In this document: positions 1-6,639 of the stretch, piece by piece
Layout: each line of letters begins with the position of its first letter
Numbering within the stretch: position 1 is the first letter of the stretch
Assembly (NCBI GenBank): GCA_947258675.1
Contig: CAMYJP010000129.1
Coordinates: 1-6,639, forward strand
Direction of reading: 5' to 3'
Origin: an uncultured Desulfobulbaceae bacterium
Lineage (GTDB): Bacteria > Desulfobacterota > Desulfobulbia > Desulfobulbales > BM004
DNA length: 6,639 nucleotides
The notes under the pieces: model-generated
What the model was told of the DNA's origin: nothing
The model's database searches: none
What the model saw: only the letters and a program-made list of their open reading frames with translations
Made by a program: the position numbers and the translations under genes

Positions 1-774
1 CATGTCTGGTGTCCCGGGTGCGGAAATGGAATTGTGCTCGGATCCTTGATTCGTGCAATCGACCGTGTTGGATTGGAAAAAGATGATATTGTTTTAGCCT
101 CGGGTATCGGTTGTTCAGGCAGAATGCCTGTATATGTCGACTTCAACACTCTGCATACAACCCATGGAAGAGCACTAACCTTTGCTACCGGCATCAAACT
201 GGCCAATCCTTCCCTCAACGTACTCACTGTAATGGGTGATGGCGATGCAACTGCAATAGGAGGCAACCACTTTATTCACGCAGCCAGAAGAAATATTGAT
301 CTTACAGCAATCATAATTAACAATCAGATTTATGGGATGACCGGCGGCCAATTTTCGCCTACGACCCCATACGGTTCTAAGGCAACAACTGCTGAGCACG
401 GACATATCGAACAAGCCTTCTCAATTTCCGAGCTTGCCGTTATTGCAGGAGCCCCTTTTGTGGCTCGGGGCACCATATACCACACAAAACTTCTTGACGC
501 AATTATTGAACAGGCAATTCGCAAAAACGGTTTCAGTGTGATTGAAATACTGTCAAACTGCCACATCCAATACGGACGTCGCAACAAAATGGCTAAAGCT
601 GTCACTATGCTTAAATGGTTTAAAAACCATGCGGTTTTGTTGAAAAAAGCTAATTCTAAACCAAAAAATTTAAGCAAAAATAAATTTACGATTGGCGTGT
701 TGACCGATATCGACAAACCCGAATATACAGAAGAATATGACAAAATCCGTCAAAGGGCAGAATCAAACAGGTAA
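1..774 (+). CDS. korB: 2-oxoglutarate (2-oxoacid):ferredoxin oxidoreductase, beta subunit (5'-truncated by window edge)
   Basis: Catalytic subunit that binds thiamine diphosphate (TPP) and one [4Fe-4S] cluster. With the alpha and gamma subunits it interconverts 2-oxoglutarate + CoA and succinyl-CoA + CO2 using ferredoxin, in the cytoplasm. The reading frame is open from base 1, and its first residues are HVWCPGCGNG, the N-terminal cluster/TPP motif of the family. The GTG at 34 therefore lies inside the gene, and the true start is probably some tens of bases upstream of the window. Counting from base 1: Cys4 and Cys7 (CPGC), Cys38 (GIGCSGR) and Cys187 (SNCHIQYGRRN) are the likely cluster ligands. 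HTTHGRALTFATG follows Cys38. GDGDA at 79-83 and NNQIYGMTGGQ at 107-117 form the TPP/Mg site. The C-terminus is lysine-rich and ends in the family-typical KPEYTEEYDKI. Two stops in tandem (TAA TAA) end it, 18 bases before korC. The family is certain; 2-oxoglutarate rather than another 2-oxoacid is inferred from overall resemblance and the order beta-gamma. Confidence 0.93.
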   Translation, partial: HVWCPGCGNGIVLGSLIRAIDRVGLEKDDIVLASGIGCSGRMPVYVDFNTLHTTHGRALTFATGIKLANPSLNVLTVMGDGDATAIGGNHFIHAARRNIDLTAIIINNQIYGMTGGQFSPTTPYGSKATTAEHGHIEQAFSISELAVIAGAPFVARGTIYHTKLLDAIIEQAIRKNGFSVIEILSNCHIQYGRRNKMAKAVTMLKWFKNHAVLLKKANSKPKNLSKNKFTIGVLTDIDKPEYTEEYDKIRQRAESNR

Positions 775-792
775 TAATTTGGCTGAATATAT

Positions 793-1377
793 ATGAAAGA
801 TGATCGATATGAAATTCGATTCAGCGGTTCAGGTGGACAAGGTATAATTACTGCCGCAATTATTTTTGCAGAAGCTGCGATGTATGACGGCAGATTTGTC
901 TGCCAAACCCAGAGTTACGGCCCGGAGGCACGGGGAGGGAAAAGCAAGGCTGAAATTGTTATCAGTACTGAAGAAATCGATTATCCGAAAGTAATTCAGC
1001 TGGACATGCTGCTGGCAATGAATCAGGAATCCTGTGACACATATTTTTTTGACTTTAAGCCGAATGGCCTGCTTATGGTAGACTCGACTTTCGTGGAACA
1101 ACTCCCCACCAGCAGAGTGATTTCCATCCCGTTTACGCAAATATCCCGCGATACTTTCGGAACAGATATGGTTGCTAACGTTATTGCTTTAGGTGCTGTC
1201 GGACAATTGTGCAATATAGTAACCCTTAAAAGCATGGAAAAAGCCCTTACCACCAGGGTACCGAAGGGTACAAAAACCATTAATCGTAAAGCTTTTCATA
1301 CCGGAGTGAAAGCAGCCAGTGAAGTAAAGCTGTCTCACTTGCCCCGCTCTATCGCTAGCGAAGATCATGAGGTTTAA
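793..1377 (+). CDS. korC: 2-oxoglutarate (2-oxoacid):ferredoxin oxidoreductase, gamma subunit
   Basis: Gamma subunit of the 2-oxoacid:ferredoxin oxidoreductase, forming the CoA-handling part of the complex with the beta subunit encoded just upstream. The 194-residue protein has the family's opening glycine-rich motif SGSGGQGI (residues 11-18) and the hallmark YGPEARGG (42-49), followed by a short beta strand (KAEIVIS). The length is normal for a stand-alone gamma subunit, with a slightly extended, poorly conserved tail after about residue 175. The ATG at 793 puts the glycine motif at the usual distance from the N-terminus. No strong Shine-Dalgarno is visible in the 18-base gap after korB, so translation is probably coupled to korB. 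Alpha and ferredoxin subunits are not in the window and would be expected upstream. Family assignment is secure; substrate preference is inferred. Confidence 0.92.
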   Translation: MKDDRYEIRFSGSGGQGIITAAIIFAEAAMYDGRFVCQTQSYGPEARGGKSKAEIVISTEEIDYPKVIQLDMLLAMNQESCDTYFFDFKPNGLLMVDSTFVEQLPTSRVISIPFTQISRDTFGTDMVANVIALGAVGQLCNIVTLKSMEKALTTRVPKGTKTINRKAFHTGVKAASEVKLSHLPRSIASEDHEV

Positions 1378-1453
1378 ATCGATCTAAACTTGTGAAGTTT
1401 CCGTGTTAGTACAATTTCCCTTTCCTTCTCAAAAGCGTTAGTATAAAAGTTCC

Positions 1454-1482
1454 TTTACCAACCATAACATTACAGGTAAATT
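1454..1482 (+). promoter_or_regulatory. weak sigma70-like promoter candidate before the receiver/PPDK-like gene
   Basis: TTTACC (1454-1459) and TAAATT (1477-1482) are separated by 17 bases. Each matches four of six consensus positions of the -35 and -10 boxes. A start near 1489 would leave a leader of about 40 bases before the ATG at 1528. This is only a pattern match in AT-rich DNA. Its value is that the 150-base gap after korC suggests the next gene may have its own promoter. Confidence 0.22.
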
Positions 1483-1527
1483 ATATTTTCCAAACCTCAT
1501 CTTAACATACTCTGTCCCGAAAAATTC

Positions 1528-4500
1528 ATGAGCAAGGATCCACCACAGCTTCCCAGTAATTCTGATTCTCAGTTCAATATCTACCATGAGCTGATGGCCA
1601 GGAAAATACGAAAGATACTGCTGGTTTTCAGCCCATATGATGCGTTTATCATGGAACAGGAAGGAAGTCTTACATCCAAGATAGTCTCTGAATATCGCGG
1701 GCTGAATTTGAGCCATCCTCCCAGGCTTACGGGAGCCTCGACAACTTCCGAGGCAATTCAATTGGTCAGTGAGAATAGTTTTGATCTAATTATCACCATG
1801 CCTCAACTCGGTGACATTGACTGCTTTTCTTTGGGTAAAAAAATAAAAAAGATCAAACCCCATGTGCCTGTTATTCTACTGGCTCATAGCGTTAAAGATA
1901 TTTGCCCTCTTCACCAGAATTCAGAATTTCATGGTATTGACAGGCAGTTTGTTTGGTCTTCCGATCCTGACTTTCTCATGTCATTGGTCAAAAATGTTGA
2001 AGATCATCTCAATGCTGTTCATGATACCAGGAAGGCAATGGTACGGATTCTATTATTAGTGGAAGATTCTCCACTGTATCGCTCAGTATTGCTGCCCATT
2101 ATATACAAAGAGATTGTCAAACAGACGCAGGCTGTTCTTGACGAAAGCCTTAACCTTGAGCATCGTCTTCTGAAAATGAGAGCCAGACCAAAAATTTTAG
2201 TATCAGAGAACTACGAGGATGCTATGCAGCTTTTCCATCGATTCAAGCCTTATATATTCGGCATTCTCTCTGACGTGAGTTTTCCACGCCAAGGAAAGAT
2301 GGATAAAAAGGCAGGTAAAACCTACATGACCCACATTAGAAAAGAAATACCCGACCTCCCCCTCCTTATGCTCAGCTCAGAGTCGGGTAATCGTCACTTT
2401 TCAGAACAAATACCGGCAGCTTTTCTTGACAAGAATTCTCCGGTTCTACGGGCGGATTTGCGTAATTTTTTTATTAACCACCTTGGTTTTGGGGATTTTG
2501 TGTTCCGTTTGCCGAACGGGAAAGAAGTGGATAGAGCCAAAACGTTAAGTTCTTTGGAAAAAAAACTTGTCACCATTCCTGACGAGTCTCTTGCTTACCA
2601 TATCAAGCGCAACCATTTCTCAAACTGGGTAATGGCCCGCTCTGAAGTTACTCTTGCTCACGTGCTCAGAGGTGAAAATCTGGAAAATACTACCGTTGAA
2701 CACATGAGAGATAAGATAATCTCCACTGTACGCAATGCCCGTAGAATTCAACAAAAAGGCGTTGTCGGTCAATTTTCCTCCAATAATTTTGATCCGGATA
2801 TCTATGACTTCGTCAAAATCGGTCAAGGATCTCTTGGCGGTAAAGCTTTAGGCCTTTCATTTATGGCAAAAGAACTCAATCGCTCATCATCATTGCATAA
2901 AAATTTTCCAAACATCTCAATCAAGATTCCACAAACACTTGTCATCACCACAGACGGTTTTAATTCGTTTATCGCCCATAATGGTTTAAAGAAATATCGA
3001 AACTCTCCAAAAAACGATCAAGCAATTGCGAAAGCATTTCTGGATGCAGAAATGCCGGAAAGACTAAAGAAAGATTTAACCGCCTACTTGAAAAAAACCA
3101 GGGTTCCCCTCACCATCCGGTCTTCCAGTGTGCTTGAAGACTCGCAATACAAGCCTTACGCCGGATTGTATAAAACTTACATGGTGCCCAATAACAGTGA
3201 TGATTTAACTCAAAGACTTGAGCAACTGCTTAAAGCGATAAAACTGGTTTATGCCTCTACATTTTATGAAGGGCCAAGCGCCTTTTCAAAAAGCACCTTC
3301 CAATCCAATGAAGACAGTATGGCCGTTATAATTCAGCATCTCGTCGGAAGGGAGTATGGTGATTTTTTCTATCCGGCCATATCCGGCACCGCCCAGTCCC
3401 ATAATTATTATCCGGTTTCCTATATGAAACCCGAAGAGGGTATTGCTCATATTGCCATGGGGTTTGGCAAAACAGTAGTTGAAGGGGAGCAGAACCTGAG
3501 ATTTTCACCGCATTATCCTAAAATTCTACCCCAATTTTCGTCTGTCGACGATATCCTGACAAATTCACAGCGATATTTTTATTCTTTGCGGACAAAAAAC
3601 TATCCTCCTTCACTGCATTTCCACGTGAATTCCAACCTTGAAAAACATGAAATAATTGACGCTCCTGATGATTACCCTTTCCAAATGCTTACCAGCACCT
3701 ATTTTCACAATGAAGACCGTATCAGAGACATACAGGGCAACGGAGCAAAAATCGTGACCTTTGCTCAGATTTTGAAACATAATATATTTCCACTACCATC
3801 GCTGTTGTCCGAAATTCTTGCCATTGGCCAAAAAGGTATGGGTTGTGCCATTGAGATTGAATTTGCTGCAGATCTTGCTACTGAAAAACTATCCAATGAA
3901 TTTTATCTTTTGCAGATACGACCGATGGTTGCCGGTGGAGAATATACTGATGTGGAGATTTCTGAAGATGATATCAGTCACGCTTTTTGTCATTCCGCCA
4001 AAGTACTGGGACACGGCAGAAATGATTCTGTCACCGATATTGTCTATGTAAAATCTGCGGATTTTAACCCAAGAGTGACCAAACAAGCAGCAAGCGAAAT
4101 CGCTAGTATGAATGGTTATCTCATCAAGAAGAAGCGGCCATATCTGCTTATCGGGCCCGGCAGATGGGGCTCAGCAGATCCCTGGCTTGGAATCCCTGTA
4201 CAATGGCAAGACATTTCCGGCGTTGTTGCTATGGTTGAAGTGCATGGCAAAGACCTCTCGGCAGATCCTTCGCAGGGCACACATTTTTTTCAGAATATCA
4301 CCGCGCTTGGTATCCAATATTTTACGGCCGATGAAGTTTCTGGCGAGCAATCCAAAATGGAGGATTTTATCAATCTGGAATGGCTTCATTCTCTTCCGGC
4401 TAAAAAAGAGACCCAATTTTTGTGCCATATTTCACTGAAAAAACCTATTTTAATTAAGGTTGATGGAAGAAGATCACAGGGGGTAATACTGGCTCAATGA
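1528..4500 (+). CDS. receiver-like / PEP-pyruvate-binding (PPDK N-terminal ATP-grasp) hybrid protein
   Basis: Cytoplasmic 990-residue multidomain protein; no signal peptide or membrane segment seen. Residues ~27-160 form a receiver-like fold that has lost its phosphoacceptor (FDLIITMPQLGD at 85-96 has Thr/Met where Asp is expected). Residues ~172-320 form a second receiver keeping the acidic pair Glu179-Asp180, Asp249 (LSDVSFP), Ser283/Ser284 and Lys302 (FLDKNS), with about 40 extra residues before its second strand. A linker (~330-430) contains SLAYHIKRNHFSNW. Residues ~430-800 are the PEP synthase/PPDK ATP-grasp domain: GSLGGKALGL (Lys439), TIRSSSVLED (Arg531), EIEFA (Glu776, Glu778) and LLQIRP (Gln796, Arg798). 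A C-terminal domain carries PYLLIGPGRWGSADPWLG (871-888) and DPSQGTHFFQN (913-923). The swivelling phosphohistidine domain (TGGxxSHAA type) and the PEP-binding barrel are absent, so it cannot be a complete PEP synthase. ATP binding looks intact; the phosphoryl acceptor and biological role are unknown. The start at 1528 has a poor ribosome site; Met23 (1594), just before the first receiver strand, is an alternative. Confidence 0.85.
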   Translation: MSKDPPQLPSNSDSQFNIYHELMARKIRKILLVFSPYDAFIMEQEGSLTSKIVSEYRGLNLSHPPRLTGASTTSEAIQLVSENSFDLIITMPQLGDIDCFSLGKKIKKIKPHVPVILLAHSVKDICPLHQNSEFHGIDRQFVWSSDPDFLMSLVKNVEDHLNAVHDTRKAMVRILLLVEDSPLYRSVLLPIIYKEIVKQTQAVLDESLNLEHRLLKMRARPKILVSENYEDAMQLFHRFKPYIFGILSDVSFPRQGKMDKKAGKTYMTHIRKEIPDLPLLMLSSESGNRHFSEQIPAAFLDKNSPVLRADLRNFFINHLGFGDFVFRLPNGKEVDRAKTLSSLEKKLVTIPDESLAYHIKRNHFSNWVMARSEVTLAHVLRGENLENTTVEHMRDKIISTVRNARRIQQKGVVGQFSSNNFDPDIYDFVKIGQGSLGGKALGLSFMAKELNRSSSLHKNFPNISIKIPQTLVITTDGFNSFIAHNGLKKYRNSPKNDQAIAKAFLDAEMPERLKKDLTAYLKKTRVPLTIRSSSVLEDSQYKPYAGLYKTYMVPNNSDDLTQRLEQLLKAIKLVYASTFYEGPSAFSKSTFQSNEDSMAVIIQHLVGREYGDFFYPAISGTAQSHNYYPVSYMKPEEGIAHIAMGFGKTVVEGEQNLRFSPHYPKILPQFSSVDDILTNSQRYFYSLRTKNYPPSLHFHVNSNLEKHEIIDAPDDYPFQMLTSTYFHNEDRIRDIQGNGAKIVTFAQILKHNIFPLPSLLSEILAIGQKGMGCAIEIEFAADLATEKLSNEFYLLQIRPMVAGGEYTDVEISEDDISHAFCHSAKVLGHGRNDSVTDIVYVKSADFNPRVTKQAASEIASMNGYLIKKKRPYLLIGPGRWGSADPWLGIPVQWQDISGVVAMVEVHGKDLSADPSQGTHFFQNITALGIQYFTADEVSGEQSKMEDFINLEWLHSLPAKKETQFLCHISLKKPILIKVDGRRSQGVILAQ

Positions 4501-4815
4501 TCTGCCATACTGAAGATAAAAATGTGACTGATACTATGCAGTAATATACTTATATCGACAAATAAACCGCTTCACCACAGATAAGCTTAAGATAGAGAAC
4601 GAAGGGGTATCGGAATTCAGAAATCAGAACATAGGGCCAGAAGAAATCACTTCAGCAGATATCTTTAAAGGCAGTTACTCTTTCTCCTGGATTATCTGTA
4701 TACACCGATTGGTGATGATTGGCACTGAACACCGGTTTCTGGATTCAATAAAACATATATCCATAACCGATCAAACCATGTTCCATATCAATAAAAAGAT
4801 ACATAGAGGGATCCT
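4501..4815. other. intergenic region upstream of gdhA, no gene recognised
   Basis: This is a 315-base gap between the receiver/PPDK-like gene and gdhA. I find no credible reading frame, tRNA or strong intrinsic terminator here. A TTGGCAC at 4719-4725 resembles half of a sigma54 or sigma70 element but has no acceptable partner box. The short palindrome CACCGATTGGTG (4703-4714) has stems of only four bases. The gap is long enough to hold a separate gdhA promoter, but I cannot place one. Confidence 0.6.
4805..4810 (+). promoter_or_regulatory. ribosome binding site of gdhA
   Basis: AGAGGG lies five bases before the ATG at 4816. It supports that start over the in-frame ATG at 4828 (Met5). The resulting N-terminus also matches the usual NADP-type GdhA length. 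Confidence 0.6.
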
Positions 4816-6187
4816 ATGGATGAAATAATGGAATTAATCGTTACCAAAGACCCTGGGGAAAAACAATTTCATCAGGCAGTCCAGGAGGTTCTGGATTCCG
4901 TCCGCCCTGTACTTGAGAGAAATCCTGAATATCGTCAATATGCAGTATTAAAAAGAATTACCGAACCTGAAAGGGTAATCATGTTTCGAGTGCCATGGCT
5001 GGACGACGAGGAACAGGTTCAAGTTAATCGCGGTTTCAGGGTAGAAATGAATAGTGCAATAGGCCCCTACAAAGGGGGATTGCGCTTTCACCCTTCAGTT
5101 ACCTTGGGGATCATGAAATTTCTCGCCTTTGAGCAGGTTTTTAAAAATGCACTGACAACGCTTGCCATGGGGGGCGGGAAAGGAGGATCTGATTTCAACC
5201 CCAAAGGGAAAACCGACAATGAAGTTATGCGATTCTGCCAGGCTTTTATGGCCGAACTGTTTCGCCATATCGGTCCGAATACAGATATTCCTGCCGGGGA
5301 TATTGGTGTTGGAGCCAGGGAAATCGGCTTTCTTTTCGGCATGTATAAAAAATTACGCAACGAATTCACTGGGGTGATTACCGGTAAAAGCCTCAACTGG
5401 GGCGGCAGCCTTATTCGACCGGAAGCAACAGGGTATGGTACAGTTTATTTTGCCGCTGAAATGCTGGAAACAAAAAACGACACACTGGAAGGAAAATTAT
5501 GCCTTGTTTCCGGTTCAGGAAATGTTGCCCAGTTTACTACTGAAAAAATCCTCCATCTGGGAGGGAAAGTTCTAACTCTATCTGACTCTTCAGGTTATAT
5601 TTTTGATGGCCTAGGAATTGACAAAGTAAAACTTGATTTTGTTAAAATGCTGAAAAATGTTAAACGCGGACGTTTAGAAGAATATGTGGATAGGTATCCT
5701 GATGCAGTTTACACCAAATCCGACCCGACTGGAGGCAACAATTCTATTTGGGCACATAAGGCTGACTGTGCCTTCCCATGTGCCACAGAAAATGAACTTA
5801 ACGGCGAAGATGCGCAAAATCTGATTAATAATGGAATTATATTAGTCAGTGAAGGAGCGAATATGCCTTCAACTCCTGAAGCAATAGATATTTTCCTGGA
5901 TGCAAAGATTCTTTACGCACCAGGAAAAGCGGCAAATGCTGGAGGAGTTGCAGTTTCCGGACTGGAAATGGCCCAGAACAGTATGCGGCTGAACTGGCCT
6001 TTGGAAGAAGTTGATGGACGATTGAAAATTATCATGAAATGTATTCATAAAACCTGCCTTGATTATTCATAAAACCTGCCTTGATTCTGCGGCAGAATAT
6101 AGTGTTCCCGGAAATTATTTAGCCGGCGCTAATATTGCCGGTTTTGTCAAGGTAGTCAATGCTATGCTGGATCAGGGGCTGGTCTAA
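4816..6187 (+). pseudogene. gdhA: NADP-type glutamate dehydrogenase, frameshifted near the 3' end by a 22-base tandem duplication
   Basis: Glutamate dehydrogenase of the hexameric bacterial type: reductive amination of 2-oxoglutarate with ammonium and NAD(P)H to glutamate. The intact frame reads 418 residues to a TAA at 6070-6072. Visible motifs are GPYKGGLRFHPSV with Lys86, FEQVFKNALT with Lys110, GGGKGGSDF with the catalytic lysine Lys122, PAGDIGVGAREIG with Asp162, Rossmann GSGNVA (233-238), SDSSG (256-260; also present in the NADP-specific E. coli enzyme), EGANMPSTPEA and PGKAANAGGVAVSGLEMAQN. The frame then runs into the second copy of a 22-base repeat and ends CIHKTCLDYS. In the +1 frame after the repeat the true C-terminus continues from SAAEYSVPGNYLAGANIAGF to LDQGLV and a stop at 6185-6187. 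Deleting one repeat gives 449 residues, against about 447 in E. coli GdhA. As written, 33 C-terminal residues, including the conserved GANIAGF segment, are lost. Recent inactivation, reversible slippage and an assembly error are all possible; the rest of the gene shows no decay. Confidence 0.9.
6042..6086 (+). repeat. 22-base exact tandem duplication inside gdhA
   Basis: Copy one is 6042-6063 and copy two is 6064-6085. They are identical and adjacent, and one further matching base at 6086 precedes divergence. The unit begins TATTCATAAAACC and ends GCCTTGAT. Because 22 is not a multiple of three, the duplication shifts the gdhA frame and places a TAA at 6070-6072. Confidence 0.97.
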
Positions 6188-6204
6188 TAGATCAAAATTA
6201 ACCT

Positions 6205-6253
6205 TTCTGGCTTGGAGCATCTGCCAGAATATTCGCACTTTCTGTTTTTTTTT
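6205..6253 (+). terminator. possible gdhA transcription terminator (weak)
   Basis: A perfect 7-base inverted repeat, TTCTGGC (6205-6211) and GCCAGAA (6223-6229), has an 11-base loop and starts 17 bases after the restored gdhA stop. A run of nine T follows at 6245-6253. The T run is about 15 bases away from the stem instead of directly after it, and it also forms one end of the heptad element. An intrinsic terminator is therefore only a moderate possibility. Confidence 0.35.
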
Positions 6254-6418
6254 GGAGATTGATTTACAGTTTACGGTTGTCGGTTGCCGGTTAACCAAAG
6301 ATAGAAATGACAGATAACCTCCCTAATATTCCAGTTTAAATTATCAACCTTACATGGAAGGATTAATTCTTTTAAGACCGTAAACCGGCAACTGTAAACC
6401 GTAAATCCCAAAAAAAAA
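6245..6418. repeat. inverted-repeat element made of degenerate 7-base units with T9/A9 ends
   Basis: The left arm (6261-6295) reads as five 7-base units: GATTTAC, AGTTTAC, GGTTGTC, GGTTGCC, GGTTAAC. The right arm on the other strand (6407 down to 6380) reads GATTTAC, GGTTTAC, AGTTGCC, GGTTTAC. The first 28 bases of the two arms match at 23 positions. Nine T (6245-6253) lie outside the left arm and nine A (6410-6418) outside the right arm, so the element is symmetric over about 174 bases. The ~80 bases between the arms hold no recognised gene. It could be a small non-autonomous mobile element (MITE-like) or a dispersed intergenic repeat. No convincing target-site duplication is visible. Confidence 0.7.
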
Positions 6419-6494
6419 CGATCTGTACTACGAATATCTTTCCAAATATCAAATGTTTTTATTAAGTCAAAAAATTGAGTCAGTAATTAAACTT

Positions 6495-6524
6495 TTGAGA
6501 ATTAACTGTCGATTATAGTATCAC
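6495..6524 (+). promoter_or_regulatory. sigma70-like promoter candidate for the gene at the right edge
   Basis: TTGAGA (6495-6500, five of six -35 positions) and TATCAC (6519-6524, four of six -10 positions) are separated by 18 bases. Initiation near 6531 would give a leader of roughly 70-100 bases that begins at an 8-base inverted repeat. Pattern match only. Confidence 0.3.
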
Positions 6525-6528
6525 AAGC

Positions 6529-6574
6529 AAGTTGCAATCAAAAAAAGGACCAAGTCAGAAATTGAATGCAACTT
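6529..6574 (+). repeat. 8-base perfect inverted repeat in the presumed leader of the right-edge gene
   Basis: AAGTTGCA (6529-6536) and TGCAACTT (6567-6574) are exact reverse complements, separated by 30 bases. A second short pair, GTCAG (6554-6558) and CTGAC (6583-6587), interlocks with it, so the two stems would compete or form a pseudoknot. Whether this is functional is unknown; arms of this length can occur by chance in AT-rich DNA. Confidence 0.4.
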
Positions 6575-6600
6575 CTTATAAGCTGACAAGTAAGGCTGGT

Positions 6601-6639
6601 ATGAGTAATCATTTTGGGGGAAAAGGCCATGTCATTGTC
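6601..6639 (+). CDS. possible start of a gene running off the right edge
   Basis: ATG at 6601 is preceded by AAGG (6592-6595) at a five-base spacing and opens a frame of 13 residues, MSNHFGGKGHVIV, to the window end. The closing hydrophobic run could be a first beta strand. A competing ATG at 6629 in another frame is preceded by GGGGGA (6616-6621) at a seven-base spacing. Too little sequence is present to name a product or to choose firmly between the two starts. Confidence 0.35.
   Translation, partial: MSNHFGGKGHVIV

Noticed and set aside
330..743. Long minus-strand open frame opposite korB
   Set aside because: It lies wholly within a well-recognised conserved gene and its translation has no recognisable domain; it is a shadow frame.
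34..774. Start of korB at the GTG at 34
   Set aside because: The in-frame residues before it include the cluster motif CPGCGNG, so the gene starts upstream of the window.
1386..1400. Hairpin AAACTT-GTG-AAGTTT just after korC as a terminator
   Set aside because: The stem is six mostly A-T pairs and no T run follows, so it is unlikely to terminate transcription.
1528..4500. Naming the 990-residue protein PEP synthase (ppsA) or PPDK (ppdK)
   Set aside because: Only the N-terminal ATP-grasp half is present. The phosphohistidine motif and the PEP/pyruvate barrel are missing, so the classic reaction is not supported.
4719..4734. Sigma54 promoter upstream of gdhA (TGGCAC at 4720-4725)
   Set aside because: The -12 element is absent: ACCG stands where TTGC would be required.
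4790..4840. Small peptide beginning at an ATG near 4785 and overlapping the gdhA start
   Set aside because: It is only about 16 codons with no ribosome site and no recognisable content.
6040..6090. Programmed ribosomal frameshifting in gdhA
   Set aside because: The shift is fully explained by an exact 22-base duplication. There is no slippery heptamer at the junction, and a shift would still insert duplicated residues into a normally conserved region.
6245..6418. Heptad inverted repeat as an intrinsic terminator
   Set aside because: On each strand the T run precedes the stem and an A run follows it, which is the wrong polarity. The loop of about 80 bases is also too large.

Overview
The window looks like a chromosomal stretch from an AT-leaning anaerobic bacterium. 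The best guess is a sulfate-reducer-type Desulfobacterota (former Deltaproteobacteria). The guess rests on three things: a ferredoxin-dependent 2-oxoacid oxidoreductase, a receiver/PEP-synthase-like hybrid protein of a kind I recall from Desulfobacterota and Bacteroidetes, and a degenerate heptanucleotide repeat. No 16S or other taxonomic marker is present, so this is inference. All recognised genes are on the + strand.

Layout: (1) 1-774 is the 3' part of korB, the TPP and Fe-S beta subunit of a 2-oxoglutarate (2-oxoacid):ferredoxin oxidoreductase. It is followed closely by korC (793-1377), the gamma subunit. The alpha subunit and a ferredoxin subunit would be expected just upstream of the window. 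(2) After a 150-base gap comes a 990-residue protein (1528-4500). It joins two receiver-like domains (one degenerate, one with all key residues) to the ATP-grasp, PEP/pyruvate-binding half of PEP synthase/pyruvate phosphate dikinase, plus an uncharacterised C-terminal domain. It lacks the phosphohistidine and PEP-binding barrel domains, so it is not a normal PEP synthase. (3) A 315-base gap with no convincing gene precedes gdhA (4816-6187), an NADP-type glutamate dehydrogenase. (4) The last ~450 bases are mostly non-coding. They hold a weak terminator candidate, an inverted-repeat element built from 7-base units with T9/A9 ends, and a possible promoter/leader for a gene that begins at the very end of the window.

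The most striking observation is that gdhA is broken near its 3' end by an exact 22-base tandem duplication (6042-6063 and 6064-6085). This shifts the frame and truncates the product to 418 residues. Removing one copy restores a clean 449-residue enzyme with the canonical C-terminus ending at 6187. It is either a recent, potentially reversible mutation or an assembly artefact.

Metabolically, Kor makes 2-oxoglutarate reductively (or oxidises it with ferredoxin), and GdhA would aminate 2-oxoglutarate to glutamate. The hybrid protein may sense or modulate something at the PEP/pyruvate node. A common carbon/nitrogen-balance theme is plausible, but the genes after korC are separated by gaps large enough that co-transcription is not shown.
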